From: Calliopsis andreniformis
Taxonomy: Eukaryota > Arthropoda > Insecta > Hymenoptera > Andrenidae
NCBI RefSeq assembly: GCF_051401765.1
Contig: NW_027480505.1
Span: forward strand, 186,001-250,000
DNA length: 64,000 nucleotides
Direction: 5' to 3'
The position numbers and the translations under genes were made by a program. Of this stretch, positions 12,315 through 24,287 are shown in pieces; positions within the stretch are counted from its first letter, which is position 1; the number at the start of each line of letters is the position of its first letter. The notes beneath the pieces are model-generated. The model saw only the letters and a program-made list of their open reading frames with translations. It was not told the DNA's origin and searched no databases.

Positions 12315-13530
12315 GGGAAACCTAGGATTCACCCTAGGGCGACGTTCCACCAGATCCAATAGTTAGGGCCTAAGAAGTGAGCGCAAGAAGCATAAAATAC
12401 AATATAAAAACAACAGCTTTTCCATCGTATAAAACGTATAATTGCAACGAGTATGAAAGTTATGGTCATTTCTACTTTCCGGGCAACCTAGGCTTCACCC
12501 TAGGGCGTTGCTCCAACAGAATGGACAGTTAGGGCCTTGGAAGTCAACGCCCGAAGCATAAAATGCAACAAAAATGCAACAGTTTTTCCATCATATAACA
12601 GGGATAGTTGCAACCAGTTTGAAAGTGATGGTCATTTCTACGTTCCGGGCACCCTAGGCTTCACTCTAGGGCGTTGCTCCACCAGACCGAATAGTTAGTG
12701 CCTTAGAAGTCAACGCGCGAAACATAAAACACAAAATAAATAGAACCGTTTTTCCATTGTATAAATCGAATAATTGCTACCAGTGTGAAACTTATGGTCA
12801 TTTCTACGTTCCGGGCAACCTAGGCTTCACCCTAGTGCGTTGTTCCACCAGATCGAATAGTTAAGGAATAGGAAGTGAACGCCAGAAGCATAAAATACAG
12901 TATAAATACAACAGTTCTTCCATCGTATAAAACGAATAATTGCAACCAGTATGAAAGTTATGGACATTTCTACTTTCCAGGCAACGTAGGCTTCACCCCA
13001 GGGCGTTGTTCCACTAGATCGAATAGTTAGGGCCTTAGAAGTCAACGCGCGAAACATAAAACACAAAATAAATAGAACAGTTTTTCCATTGTATAAATCG
13101 AATAATTGCTACCAGTGTGAAAGTTATGGTCATTTCTACGTTCCGGGCAACCTAGGCTTCACCCTAGTGCGTTGTTCCACCAGATCGGATAGTTAAGGCC
13201 TAAGAAGTGAACGCCAGAAGCATAAAATACAATATAAATACAACAGTTTTTCCATCGTATAACAGGAATAATTGCAACCAGTTTGAAAGTTATGGTCATT
13301 TCTACTTGCCGGGCAACCTAGGCTTCACCCTAGGGCGTTGTTCTACCCGATCGAATAGTTAGTGGCTTAGAAGTCAACGTCAGAAGCATAAAATACAGGA
13401 TAAAAACAACAGTTCTTCCATCGTATAAAACGAATAATTGCAACCAGTATGAAAGTTATGGACATTTCTACTTTCAAGGCAACCTAGGCTTCACCCTAGG
13501 GCGTTGCTCCACTAGATCGAATAGTTAGGG
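12315..13530 (+). repeat. Higher-order repeat copy C, partial
   Basis: Resembles A from about 365 at an offset of 11,950 bp and B at 4,149 bp (25 monomers minus 1). Shared diagnostic sites include aggaataggaagtgaacg, ttctacccgatcg and tttcaaggcaacc. It differs a little more from A and B than they do from each other (for example gacgttccaccagatcc near 12,342-12,357). It lacks the 498-bp insert found in A and B, and near 13,530 switches to a monomer type seen at about 2,741 in A. Confidence 0.8.
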
Positions 13531-14640
13531 CCTAAGAAGTGAACGCCAGAAGCATAAAATACAATATAAATACAACAGTTTTTCCATCGTATAAACCGGA
13601 TAATTGCAACCAGTATGAAAGTTATGATCATTTCTACTTTCCGGGCACCCTAGGCTTCACTCTAGGGCGTTGCTCCATCACATCGAATACTTATTGCCTT
13701 AGAAGTCAACGTCAGAAGCATAAAATACAGTATAACTACAACAGTTCTTCCATCGTATAAAACGAATAATTGCAACCAGTTTGAAAGTGATGCTCATTTC
13801 TACGTTCCGGGCACCCTAGGCTTCACTCCAGGGCGTTGCTCCACCAGATCGAATAGTTAGTGCCTTAGAAGTCAACGCCAGAAGCGTAAGGTACAATATA
13901 AATACAACAGCTTTTCCATCGTATAACAGGAACAATAGCAACCAGTGTGAAAGATATGGTCATTTCTACGTTCCGGGCAATCTAGGCGTCACTATAAGGC
14001 GTTGCTCCACCAGATCGAATAGTTAGGGCCCAAGAAGTCAACGCCAGAAGCATAAAATACAATATAAATGCAGCAGCTTTTCCATCGTATAAAATGAATA
14101 ATTGCAAAGGGTGTGAAAGTAATGGTCATTTCTACGTTCCGGGCACCCTAGGCTTCACTCTAGGGCGTTGCTCCACCAGATCGAATACTTATTGCCTTAG
14201 AAGTCAACGCCAGAAGCATAAAATACAATATAAATACAACAGTTTTTCCATCGTATGAAAGGAATAATTGCAACCAGTTTGAAAGTTAAGGTCATTTCTA
14301 CTTTCCGGGCAACCTGGGCTTCACCCTAGTGCGTAGCTGCACCAGATCGAATAGTTAGTGCCTTAGAAGTCAACGTCAGAAGCATAAAATACAGTATAAA
14401 TACAACAGTTCTTCCATCGTATAAAACGAATAATTGCAACCAGTATGAAAGTAATGCTCCTTTCTACGTTCCGGGAAACCAAGGCTTCACTCTAGGAGGT
14501 TGCTCCAACAGATCGAATAGTTAGGGAATCAGAAGTCAACGCCAGAAGCATAAAATACAATATAAATACAACAGCTTTTCCATCGTATAAAACGAATAAT
14601 TGCAACCACTATGAAAGTTATGGTCATTTCTACTATCCGC
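13531..14640 (+). repeat. Shuffled monomers after copy C
   Basis: About seven monomers in a new order. They include types known from A near 2,741 (accggataattgc), near 6,670 (caatctaggcgtcac, here with cactataagg) and near 3,040-3,240. An unusual monomer near 14,456-14,486 has ctcctttctacg and ctctaggaggttgc. No gene or foreign sequence. Confidence 0.7.
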
Positions 14641-15450
14641 GCAACCTAGGCTTCACCCTAGGGCGTTGCTCCACCAGATCGAATAGTTGGGGCCTTAGAA
14701 GTCAACGCCAGAAGCATAAGGTACAATATAAATACAACAGCTTTTCCATCGTATAAAATGAATAATTGCAAAGAGTGTGAAAGTAATGGTCATTTCTACG
14801 TTCCGGGCAACCTAGGTTTCACTCTAGGGCGTTGCTCCACCAGATCGAATAGTTAGTGCGTTAGAAGTCAACGTCAGAAGCATAAAATACAGTATAAATA
14901 CAACAGCTTTTCCATCGTATAAAACGAATAATTGCAACCAGTATGAAAGTTATGGACATTTCTACTTTCCGGGCAACCTCTGCTTCACCCTTGGGCGATG
15001 CTCCACCAGATCGAATAGTTAGGGCGTTAGAAGTCAACGCGCGAAACATAAAACACAAAATAAATAGAACCGTTTTTCCATTGTATAAATCGAATAATTG
15101 CTACCAGTGTGAAAGTTATGGTCATTTCTACGTTCCGGGCAACCTAGGCTTCACCCTAGTGCGTTGTTCCACCAGATCGAATAGTTAAGGAATGGGAAGT
15201 GAACGCCAGAAGCATAAAATACAATATAAATACAACAGCTTTTCCATCGTATAAAACGAATAATTGCAACCAGTGTGAAAGTTATGGTCATTTCTACGTT
15301 CCTGGCAACATAGGCTTCTCTCTAGGGCGTTGCTCCAACAGATCGAATAGTTGGTGCCTAAGAAGTCAACACCAGGAGCATAAAATACAATATAAATGCA
15401 ACAGCTTTTCCATCGTATAAAATGAATAATTGCAAAGAGTGTGAAAGTAA
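14641..15450 (+). repeat. Nine-monomer duplication, first copy
   Basis: Matches 16,135-16,944 at a constant offset of 1,494 bp (9 x 166); gccagaagcataaggtac is at 14,707 and 16,201. Shared rare features are the cctcNgcttcacccttggg monomer, the ggaatNggaagtgaacg monomer and the accaggagcataaaatac monomer. Edges are approximate. Confidence 0.8.
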
Positions 15451-16134
15451 TGGTCATTTCTACTTTCCGGGCACCCTAGGCTTCATTCTAGGGCGTTGCT
15501 CCATCACATCGAATACTTATTGCCTTAGAAGTCAACGTCAGAAGCATAAAATACAGTATAAATACAACAGTTCTTCCATCGTATAAAACGAATAATTGCA
15601 ACCAGTTTGAAAGTGATGGTCATTTCTACGTTCCGGGCACCCTAGGCTTCACTCTAGGGCGTTGCTCCACCAGATCGAATAGTTAGTGCCTTAAAATTCA
15701 ACGCCACAAGCATAAAATACAATATAAGTACAACAGTTTTTCCATCGTATAAAACGAATAATTGCAACCGGTATGAAAGTGATGGTCATTTCTACGTTCC
15801 GGGAAACCAAGGCTTCACTCTAAGGCGTTGCTCCAACAGACCGAATAGTTAGGGCCTAAGAAGTCAACGCCAGAAGCATAAAATACAATATAAATGCAAC
15901 AGCTTTTCCATCGTATAAAATGAATAATTGCAAAGAGTGTGAAAGTAATGGTCATTTCTACGTTCCGGGCAACCTAGGTTTCACTCTAGGGCGTAGCTCC
16001 ACCAGATCGAATAGTTAGTGCCTTAGAAGTCAACGCCAGAAGCATAAGGTACAATATAAATATAACAGTTTTTCCATCGTATAGAACGAATAATAGCTAC
16101 CAGTGTGAAAGTTATGGTCATTTCTACATTCCGA
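15451..16134 (+). repeat. Spacer monomers between the 9-mer copies
   Basis: About four monomers resembling copy A near 7,150-7,600 (aattcaacgccacaagc, accggtatgaaagtgatgg, aaaccaaggcttcactctaagg). The last monomer before the second 9-mer copy has the unusual tagaacgaataatagctacc near 16,082. Confidence 0.7.
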
Positions 16135-16944
16135 GCAACCTAGGCTTCACCCTAGGGCGTTGCTCCACCAGATCGAATAGTTAGGGCCTTAGAAGTCAAC
16201 GCCAGAAGCATAAGGTACAATATAAATACAACAGCTTTTCCATCGTATAAAATGAATAATTGCAAAGAGTGTGAAAGTAATGGTCATTTCTACGTTCCGG
16301 GCAACATAGGTTTCACTCTAGGGCGTTGCTCCACCAGATCGAATAGTTAGTGCGTTAGAAGTCAACGTCAGACGCATAAAATACAGGATAAATACAACAG
16401 CTTTTCCATCGTATAAAACGAATAATTGCAACCAGTATGAAAGTTATGGACATTTCTACTTTCCGGGCAACCTCGGCTTCACCCTTGGGCGATGCTCCAC
16501 CAGATCGAATAGTTAGGGCCTTAGAAGTCAACGCGCGAAACATAAAACACAAAATAAATAGAAACGTTTTTCCATTGTATAAATCGAATAATTGCTACCA
16601 GTGTGAAAGTTATGGTCATTTCTACGTTCCGGGCAACATAGGCTTCACCCTAGTGCGTTGTTCCACCAGATCGAATAGTTAAGGAATAGGAAGTGAACGC
16701 CAGAAGCATAAAATACAATATAAATACAACAGTTTTTCCATCGTATAAAATGAATAATTGCAACCAGTGTGAAAGTTATGGTCATTTCTACGTTCCTGGC
16801 AACATAGGCTGCACTCTAGTGCGTTGCTCCAACAGATCGAATAGTTGGTGCCTAAGAAGTCAACACCAGGAGCATAAAATACAATATAAATGCAACAGCT
16901 TTTCCATCGTATAAAATGAATAATTCCAAAGAGTGTGAAAGTAA
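16135..16944 (+). repeat. Nine-monomer duplication, second copy
   Basis: Partner of 14,641-15,450. Differences seen include aacataggtttc near 16,305 for aacctaggtttc, agacgcataaaatacagg near 16,370, and aataattcc for aataattgc near 16,920. Confidence 0.8.
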
Positions 16945-18060
16945 TGGTCATTTCTACGTTCCGTGTACCCTAGGCTTCACTCTAGGGTGTTGCTCCACCA
17001 TATCGAATACTTAGTGCCTTAGAAGTCAACGCCAGAAGCATAAAATACAATATAAATACAACAGTTTTTCCATCTTATAACAGGAATAATTGCAACCAGT
17101 TTGAAAGTTATGGTCATTTCTACTTGCCGGGCAACCTAGGCTTCACCCTAGTGCGTTGTTCCACCAGATCGAATAGTTAAGGCCTAAGAAGTGAACGCCA
17201 GAAGCATAAAATACAATACAAATACAACAGTTTTTCCATCGTATAAACCGGATAATTGCAACCAGTATGAAAGTTATGGTCATTTCTACATTCCGGGCAA
17301 CCTAGGATTCGCCCTAGGGCGTTGCTCCAACAGACTGAATAGTTAGTGCCTTAGAAGTCAACCCCCGAAGCATAAAATGCAATAAAAATACAACAGTTTT
17401 TCCATCATATTACAGGAGTAATTGCAACCAGTTTGAAAGTGATGGTCATTTCTACGTTCCGGGCACCCTAGGCTTCACTCTAGGGCGTTGCTCCACCATA
17501 TCGAATACTTAGCGCCTTAGAAGTCAACGCCAGAAGCATAAAATACAATATAAATACAACAGTTTTTCCATCGTATAACAGGAATAATTGCAACCAGTTT
17601 GAAAGTTATGGTCATTTCTACTTTCCGGGCAACCTAGGCTTCACCCTAGTGCGTAGCTCTACCAGATCGAATAGTTAGTGTCTTAGAAGTCAACGTCAGA
17701 AGCATAAAATATAGTATCTATACAACAGTTCTTGCATCGTATAAAACGAATAGTTGCAACCAGTATGAAAGTTATGGTCATTTCTACGTTCCGGGCAACC
17801 TAGGCTTCACCCTAGTGCGTTGTTCCACCAGATCGAATAGTTAAGGCCTAAAAAGTGAACGCCAGAAGCATAAAATACAATATAAATACAACAATTTTAC
17901 CATCGTATAAAACGGATAATTGCAACCAGTATGAAAGTTATGGTCATTTCTACTTTCCGGGCAACCTAGGATTCACCCTAGGGCGTTGCTCCAACAGATT
18001 GAATAGTTAGTGCCTTAGAAGTCAACGCCCGAAGCATAAAATGCAATAAAAATACAACAG
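16945..18060 (+). repeat. Shuffled monomers, related to copy A 2.7-3.3 kb
   Basis: ggcctaagaagtgaacgcc at 17,181 corresponds to 2,741 (offset 14,440, 87 monomers minus 2); the following three monomers keep A-type markers (caacccccgaagcataaaatgc, catcatattacaggag, gtagctctaccag). A second unit from about 17,840 resembles A near 4,900-5,100. No gene seen. Confidence 0.7.
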
Positions 18061-19303
18061 TTTTTCCATCGTATAAAACGAATAATTGCAAACATTGTGA
18101 CAGTAATGGTCATTTCTACGTTCCGGGCAACCTAGGCGTCACTCTAGGGCGTTGCTCCACCACATCTGATAGCTACGGCCTTAGAATTCAACGCCAGAAG
18201 CATAAAACACAATATAAATACACAGTTTTTCCATCTTATAACGGGAATAATAGCAAACAGTGTGAAAGGTATTGTCATTTCTACGTTCCGGGCAACCTAG
18301 GGTTCACTCTAGGGCGTTGGTCCACCAGATCCAATAGTTACGGCCTAAGAAGTCAACTTCAGAAGCACCAGATAAAAAATAAATACAACGGTTTTTCCAT
18401 CGTATAAAACGAATAACTGCAACCAGTGTGGAAGTAATGGCCATTTCTACGTTCTCGGCAACCTAGGCTTGACTCTAGGGCGTTTATCCAACAGATCCAA
18501 TAGTTAGGGCCTAAGAAGTCAACGCCAGAAGCATAAAATACAATGAAAATACAACAGTTTTTCCATTGAATAACAGGAATAATTGCAACCAGTGTGAAAG
18601 TAATGGTCATTTCTACGTTCCGCGCAACCTAGACTTCACTCTAGGGCGCTTGTCCACCAGATCCAATAGATAGGGCTTAAGAACTCAACGCCAGGAGCAT
18701 AAAATACAATATAAATACAACAGCTCTTCCACCGAATAAAATGAATAATTGCAAACAGTGTGAAAGTAATGGTCATTTCTACGTTTCGGGCAACCTAGGC
18801 TTCACTCTAGGGCGTTGCTCCACCACATCGAATAGCTACGGCCATGGAAGTCACGCCAGAAGCATAAAATACAACACAAATACAACAGTTTTTCCATTGT
18901 ATAAAACGAACGATTGCAACCAGTGTCAAAGTTGTGATCATTTCCACGTCCCGGGCAACATAGGCTTCACTCTTGGTTGTTGCCCCACCAGATCGAATAG
19001 CTAGGACCTTAGAAGTCAAATACAGAAGCAGAAATTACAATAAAAATGCAACAGTTTTTCCATCGTGTAGCATGAATAATTCAACCAGAGTGAAAGTAAT
19101 GGTCGTTTCTACGTTCCGGGCAAGCTATGCTCCGCTCTAGGGCGTTGATCCACCTGATCGGATAGCTAGGGACTTAGAAGTCAACGCCAGAAGCACCAAA
19201 TACATAATAAATATAACAGTTTTTCCATCGTATAAAACGAATAATTGCAACCAGTGTGAAAGTAATGGTCATTCCTACGTTCCGGGCAACCTAGGTTTCG
19301 CTG
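18061..19303 (+). repeat. Diverged monomers at the inner end of the left array
   Basis: About 7.5 monomers that match none of the higher-order units closely. They carry many private variants, such as cacatctgatagctacgg, gaagcaccagataaaaaat, cttgactctagggcgttta, gaacgattgcaaccagtgtcaaag and cttggttgttgcccc, and more 1-2 base indels. They share the agctacggcc/agctagg variant with the right array between 20.2 and 22.5 kb, so both edges of the polarity switch look related. Confidence 0.7.
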
Positions 19304-19347
19304 CTTGTGGAGCAACGCCCTAGAGTGTAGCCTAGGTTGCCCGGAAC
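19279..19347. repeat. Polarity-switch junction: inverted repeat with 35-bp loop
   Basis: gttccgggcaacctagg (19,279-19,295) is the exact reverse complement of cctaggttgcccggaac (19,331-19,347). The arms extend outward with mismatches for over 100 bp and, at monomer level, for the whole of both arrays. The left array can be followed to tttcgctg (about 19,303) and the right array begins with cttgtggagcaacgcc (19,304). Both ends fall in the dyad part of the monomer, 12-20 bp apart in monomer coordinates. It could be a genuine fold-back rearrangement or an assembly join. Confidence 0.85.
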
Positions 19348-22300
19348 GTAGAAGTGACCATCACTTTCACACTGGTTGCAGTTATTCCTGTGATACTATG
19401 GAAAAACTGTTGTATTTATATTGTATTTTATGCTTCTGGCGTTGACTTCTTAGGCCCTAACTATTTGATCTGGTGGGGCACCTCCCTAGAGTGAAGCCTA
19501 GGTTGCTCGGAGTGAAGAAATGTAAATAGCTTTCTCACTGGTTGCAAATATTCGTTCTATACGATGGAAAAGCTGTTGTATTTATATTGTATTTTATGCT
19601 TCTGGCGTTGACTTCTTAGGCCCTAACTATTCGATCTGGTGGAGCAACGCCCTAGAGTGAAGCCTAGGTTGCCCGGAACGTAGAAGTGACCATAACTTTC
19701 ACACTGGTTGCCATTATTCGTTTTATACGATGGAAAAGCTATTGTATTTATGTCGTATTTTATGCTACTGGCGTTGACTTCTTATGCCCTAACTATTCCA
19801 TCTGGTGGAACAACGCCCTAGGGTGAAGCCTAGATCGCCCGGAACGTCCAAATGACCACAACTTTCACACTGGTAGCAATTATTCGTTTTATACGTGGAA
19901 AAACTGTTATATTTATATTGTATTTTATGCTTCTGGCGCTGACTTCTTAGGCCCTAACTATTCGATCTGGTGAATCAACGCCTCAGAGTTATATCTAGGA
20001 TGCCCGCAACGTAGAAATGAACATAACTTTCTCACCGGTTTCAATTATTCGTTTTATACGATGGAAAAGCTGTTGTATTTATTTTGTATTTTATGCTTCT
20101 GGAGTTGACTTCTAAGGCCCTAACTATTCAATCTGGTGGAACAACGCCCTAGAGTGAAGCCTAGGTTGCCCGGAACGTAGAAATGACCATTACCTTCACG
20201 CTTGTTGCAACTATTCCTGTTATACGATGAAAAAACTGTTGTATTTTTATTGTATTTTATGCTTCAGGCGTTGACTTCTAAGGCCGGAGCTATTCCATGT
20301 GGTGGAGCTACGCCCTAGAGTGAAGCCTAGGTTACCCGGAACGTAGAAATAACCATTACTTTCACACTGTTTGCAAATATACATTATATACGATGGAAAA
20401 GCTGTTGTATTTATATTGTATTTTATGCTTCTGGCGTTGACTTCTAAGGCCCTAACTACTCGGTCTGGTGGAGCAATGCCCAAGAGTGAAGCCTAGGTTG
20501 TCCGGAACGTGGAAATGACCATAACTTTCACACTGGTTGCAATTATTCGTTTTATACGATGGAAAAGCTGTTGTACTTATATCGTGTTTTATGATTCTGG
20601 CGTTGACTTCTTAGGCCCTAACTATTCCATCTGGTGGAACAACGCGCTAGGGTGAAGCCTAGGTTGCCCGGAACGTAGAAATGACCACAACCTTCACACT
20701 GGTAGCAATTATTCGTTTTATACAATGGAAAAACTGTTCTATTTATTTTGTGTTTTATGCTTCGGGCGTTGACTTCTAAGGCCCTAACTATTCGATCTGG
20801 TGGAGCAACGCCCTAGAGTGTAAACTAGGTTGCCCAGAACGTAGAAATGACCATTACTTTCACACTGTTTGCAAATATACATTATATACGATGGAAAAGC
20901 TGTTGTATCTATATTGTATTTTATGCTTCTGGCGTTGACTTCTTAGGCCCTAACTATTTCATATGGTGGGGTACCGCCCTAGAGTGAAGCCTAGGTTGCC
21001 CGGAACGTAGAAATGACCATAACTTTCACAGTGGTTGCCATTATTAGTTTTATACTATGGAAAAGCTATTGTATCTATGTCGTATTTTATGCTACTGGCG
21101 TTGACTTCTTAGGCCCTAACTATTCCATCTGGTGGAACAACGCCTTAGGGTGAAGCCTAGCTTGCCCGGAACGTAGAAATGACCACAACTTTCACACTGG
21201 TAGCAATTATTCGTTTTATACATGGAAAAGCTGTTGTATTTATTTTGTATTTTATGATTCTGGCGTTGACTTCTTAGGCCCTAACTATTCCATCTGGTGG
21301 AACAACGCGCTAGGGTCAAGCCTAGGTTGCCCGGAACGTAGAAATGACCACAACTTTCACACTGGTAGCAATTATTCGTTTTATACATGGAAAAACTGTT
21401 ATATTTATATTGTATTTTATGCTTCTGGCGCTGACTTCTTAGGCCCTAAACATTCCATCTGGTGGAGCAACGCCCTAGAGTGAAGCCTAGGTAGCCCGGA
21501 ACGTAGAAATGACCATAACTTTCACACTGGTTGCTATTATTCGTTTTATACGATGGAAAAACTGTTATATTTATATTGTATTTTATGCTTCTGGCGTTGA
21601 CTTCTTAGGCCCTAACTATTCGATCTGGTTGAACAACGCCCTAGAGTGAAGCCTAGGTTGCCCGGAACGTAGAAATGACCATTACTTTCACACTGGTTGC
21701 AATTGTTCCTGTTATACGATGGAAAAACTGTTGCATTTTCATTGTACTTTATGCTTCTGGCGTTGACTTCTAAGGCCGTAGCGATTAGCTGCGGTGGAGC
21801 AACGCCACAGAGTGACGCCTGGGTTGCCCGGAACGTAGAAATGACCATTACTTTCACACTGGTTGCAATTATTCCTGTTGTACGATGGAAAAACTGTTGC
21901 ACTTATATTGTATTTTATGCTCCTGATGTTGACTTCTCAGGCCCTAACTATTCGATCTGATGGATCAACGTCCTAGAGTGAAGCCTAGGTTGCCCGGAAC
22001 GGAGAACTGACCATTACACTGGTTGCAATTATTCATTCTATACGATGGAAAAACTGTTGTATTAATTTGTATTTTATGCTTCTGGCGTTGACTTGTAAGG
22101 CCGTAGCTATTCGTTGTGGTGGAGCAACGCCTTAGAGTGAAGCCTTGGTTGCCCGGAACGTAGAAATGACCGTTACTTTCACAATATTTGCAAACATTCA
22201 TCTAATACGATGGAAAGCTGTTGTATTTATATTGTATTTTAGGCTTCGGGCGTTGACTTCTATGGCCCTACCTATTCCATCTGGTGGAGCAACGCCCTAG

Positions 22301-22600
22301 AGTCAAGTCTAGGTTGCCCGCAACATAGAAATGACCATTACTTTCACACTGTTTGCAATTATTCATTCTATACGAGGGAAGAACTGTTGTATTTTATTGT
22401 ATTTTATGCTTCTGGCGTTGACTTCTAAGGCCGTAGCTATTCGATGTGGTGGAGCAACGCCCTAGTGTGGAGCCTAGGTTGCCCGGAACGTAGAAATGAT
22501 CATTACTTTCACACTGGTTGCAATTATTCAGGTTATACAATGGAAAAACTGCTGTATTTATATTGTATTTTATGCCGCTGGCGTTGACTTCTTAGGCCCT
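19304..22600 (-). repeat. Diverged, mixed monomers at the inner end of the right array
   Basis: About 20 monomers with above-average variation and small indels. Related pairs are recognisable (gttgccattattNgttttata near 19,707 and 21,034; tttatacatggaaa with a 2-bp loss near 21,218 and 21,381; aaatatacattatatacg near 20,374 and 20,871). One short monomer lies at about 21,965-22,120. Several units have the ggccgtagctattcg variant. No gene or foreign sequence. Confidence 0.75.
19644..19672. other. Same monomer dyad, right-array orientation
   Basis: gcaac (19,644) pairs with gttgc (19,668-19,672), and inner CCTAG pairs with CCTAGG-like sequence, around agtgaag. This is the 29-bp element seen at 533-561 read from the other strand. 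It is among the best conserved parts of the monomer across the right array. Confidence 0.7.
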
Positions 22601-22990
22601 AACTATTCGATCTGGTGGAGCAACGCCCTAGAATGAAGCCTAGGTTTGCCCGGAACATAGAAATGACCATAACTTTCACACCGGTTTCAATTATTCAGGT
22701 TATACAATGGAAGAGCTGTTGCATTTATATAGTGTTTTATGCTTCTGGCGTTGACTTCTTACGCCCTAACTATTCGATCTGGTGGAGCAACGCCATAGAG
22801 TGTAGCCTAGGTTGCCCGGAACTTAGAAATGACCATAACTTTCACTGCGGTTGCAATTATTCATTCTATACGAGGGAAGAACTGTTGTATCTTATTGTAT
22901 TTTATGCTTCTGGCGTTGACTTCTAAGGCCGTAGCTATTCGATGTGGTGGAGCAATGCCCTAGGGTGGAGCCTAGGTTGCCCGGAACGTA
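22600..22990 (-). repeat. Segment duplicated 1,992 bp downstream
   Basis: Matches 24,592-24,982 at 1,992 bp (12 monomers). Shared rare markers: tataatggaagagctgttgc-like unit with atatagtgttttatg, gaacttagaaatgacc, ctttcactgcggttgc and gggaagaactgttgtatctt. Edges approximate. Confidence 0.7.
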
Positions 22991-24287
22991 GAAATGATCA
23001 TTTCTTTCGCACTGGTTGCTATTATTCAGGTTATACAATGGAAAAACTGCTGTATTTATATTGTATTTTATGCTTCGGGCATTGACTTCTAAGGCCCTAA
23101 CTATTCGATGTGGTGGAGCAACTCCCTAGAGCGAAATCTAGGTTGCCAGGAACGTAGAAATGACCATCACTTTCACACGGGTTGCAATTATTCGTTTTAT
23201 ACAATGGAAAAACTGTTCTTTTTATTTTGTATTTTATGCTTCGGGCGTTGACTTCTAAGGCCATACCTATTCGATCTGGCGGAGCAACGCCCTAGAGTGA
23301 AGCCTAGGTTGCCCGGAACGTAGAAATGACCATATCCTTCACACTGGTTGCAATTACTCGTGTTATACGATGGAAAAACTGTTGCATTTTTATCTTATTA
23401 TATGCTTCGTGCGTAGCCTTCTAAGGCCCTAACTATTCGATCTGGTGGCGCAACGCCCTAGAGTGAAGCCTAGGTATCCTGGAACGTAGAAATGACCCTA
23501 TCTTTCAAACGAGTTTCAATTATCCGTTTTATACGATGGAAAAACTGTTGTATTTATTTTGTATTTTATGCTTCTGGCGATGACTTCTAAGGCCCTAACT
23601 ATTCGATCTGGTGAAGTAACGCCCTAGAGTGAAGCCTAGGTTGCCCGAAACGTAGGAATGACCATTACCTTCACAGTGGTTGCAATAACTGCTGTTATAC
23701 GATGCAAAAACTGTTCCATTTATATTGTATTTTATGCTTCTGGCGTTGACTTCTAAGGCGGTAGCTATTCGAGCTGGCGGAGCAACGCCCTAGAGTGAAG
23801 CCTAGGTTGCCCGGAACGTAGAAATGACCAGTACCTTCACACAGGTTGCAGTTATTCCTGTTATACGATGGAAAAGCTGCTGTATTTATACTGTATTTTA
23901 AGCTTTGGGCGTTGACTTCTAAAGCCCTAACTATTCGATCTGGTTGGGCAACGCGCTAGGGTGAAGTCTAGGTTGCGCGGAACGTAGAAATGACCATAGC
24001 TTTCATACTGGTTTCAATTATTCGTTTTATACGATGGAAAAACTGTTGTATTTATATTGCATTTTATGCTTCTGGCGCTGACTTCTTAGGCCCTAACTAT
24101 TCGACCTGGTGGAACAATGCCCTAGAGTGAAGCCTAGGTTGCCCGGCATGTAGAAATGACCATAACTTTCACACTGGTTGCAATTATTCGTTCTATACGA
24201 TGGAAAAGCTGTTGTATTTATATTATATTTTATGCTTCTGGGGTTGACTTCTTAGGCCCTAACTATTCGATCTGGTTGAGCAACGCC

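Larger units (their letters stand above)
1..19303 (+). repeat. Left satellite array, about 116 monomers of 166 bp
   Basis: Continuous head-to-tail array. The landmarks TTCCGGGCAACCTAGG, CCAGATCGAATAG, GAAGTCAACGCCAGAAGC and CAGTTTTTCCATCGTATAA recur in fixed order every 166 bp; for example the block gtgtgaaag at 3 recurs as gtatgaaag at 169. The strand label is arbitrary: + is the direction in which the dyad precedes the AT-rich half. No inserted foreign sequence was seen. Higher-order repeats (listed separately) occupy 1-13,530; the rest is a shuffled mosaic of the same monomer types, becoming more diverged after 18,060. A gene-free array like this is typical of eukaryotic heterochromatin; centromeric location is inference. 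Confidence 0.97.

Noticed and set aside
1..13530. Copies A, B and C as assembly artefacts
   Set aside because: They differ by substitutions and by distinct 1-, 3- and 23-monomer changes, which a simple duplicated contig would not show. Read depth would still be needed to exclude collapse or expansion.
19279..19347. Bidirectional terminator or cruciform origin at the 17-bp inverted repeat
   Set aside because: The arms are simply the same monomer segment in two orientations, as any head-to-head junction of this satellite would give; there is no adjacent gene, T-tract or origin-like iteron arrangement.
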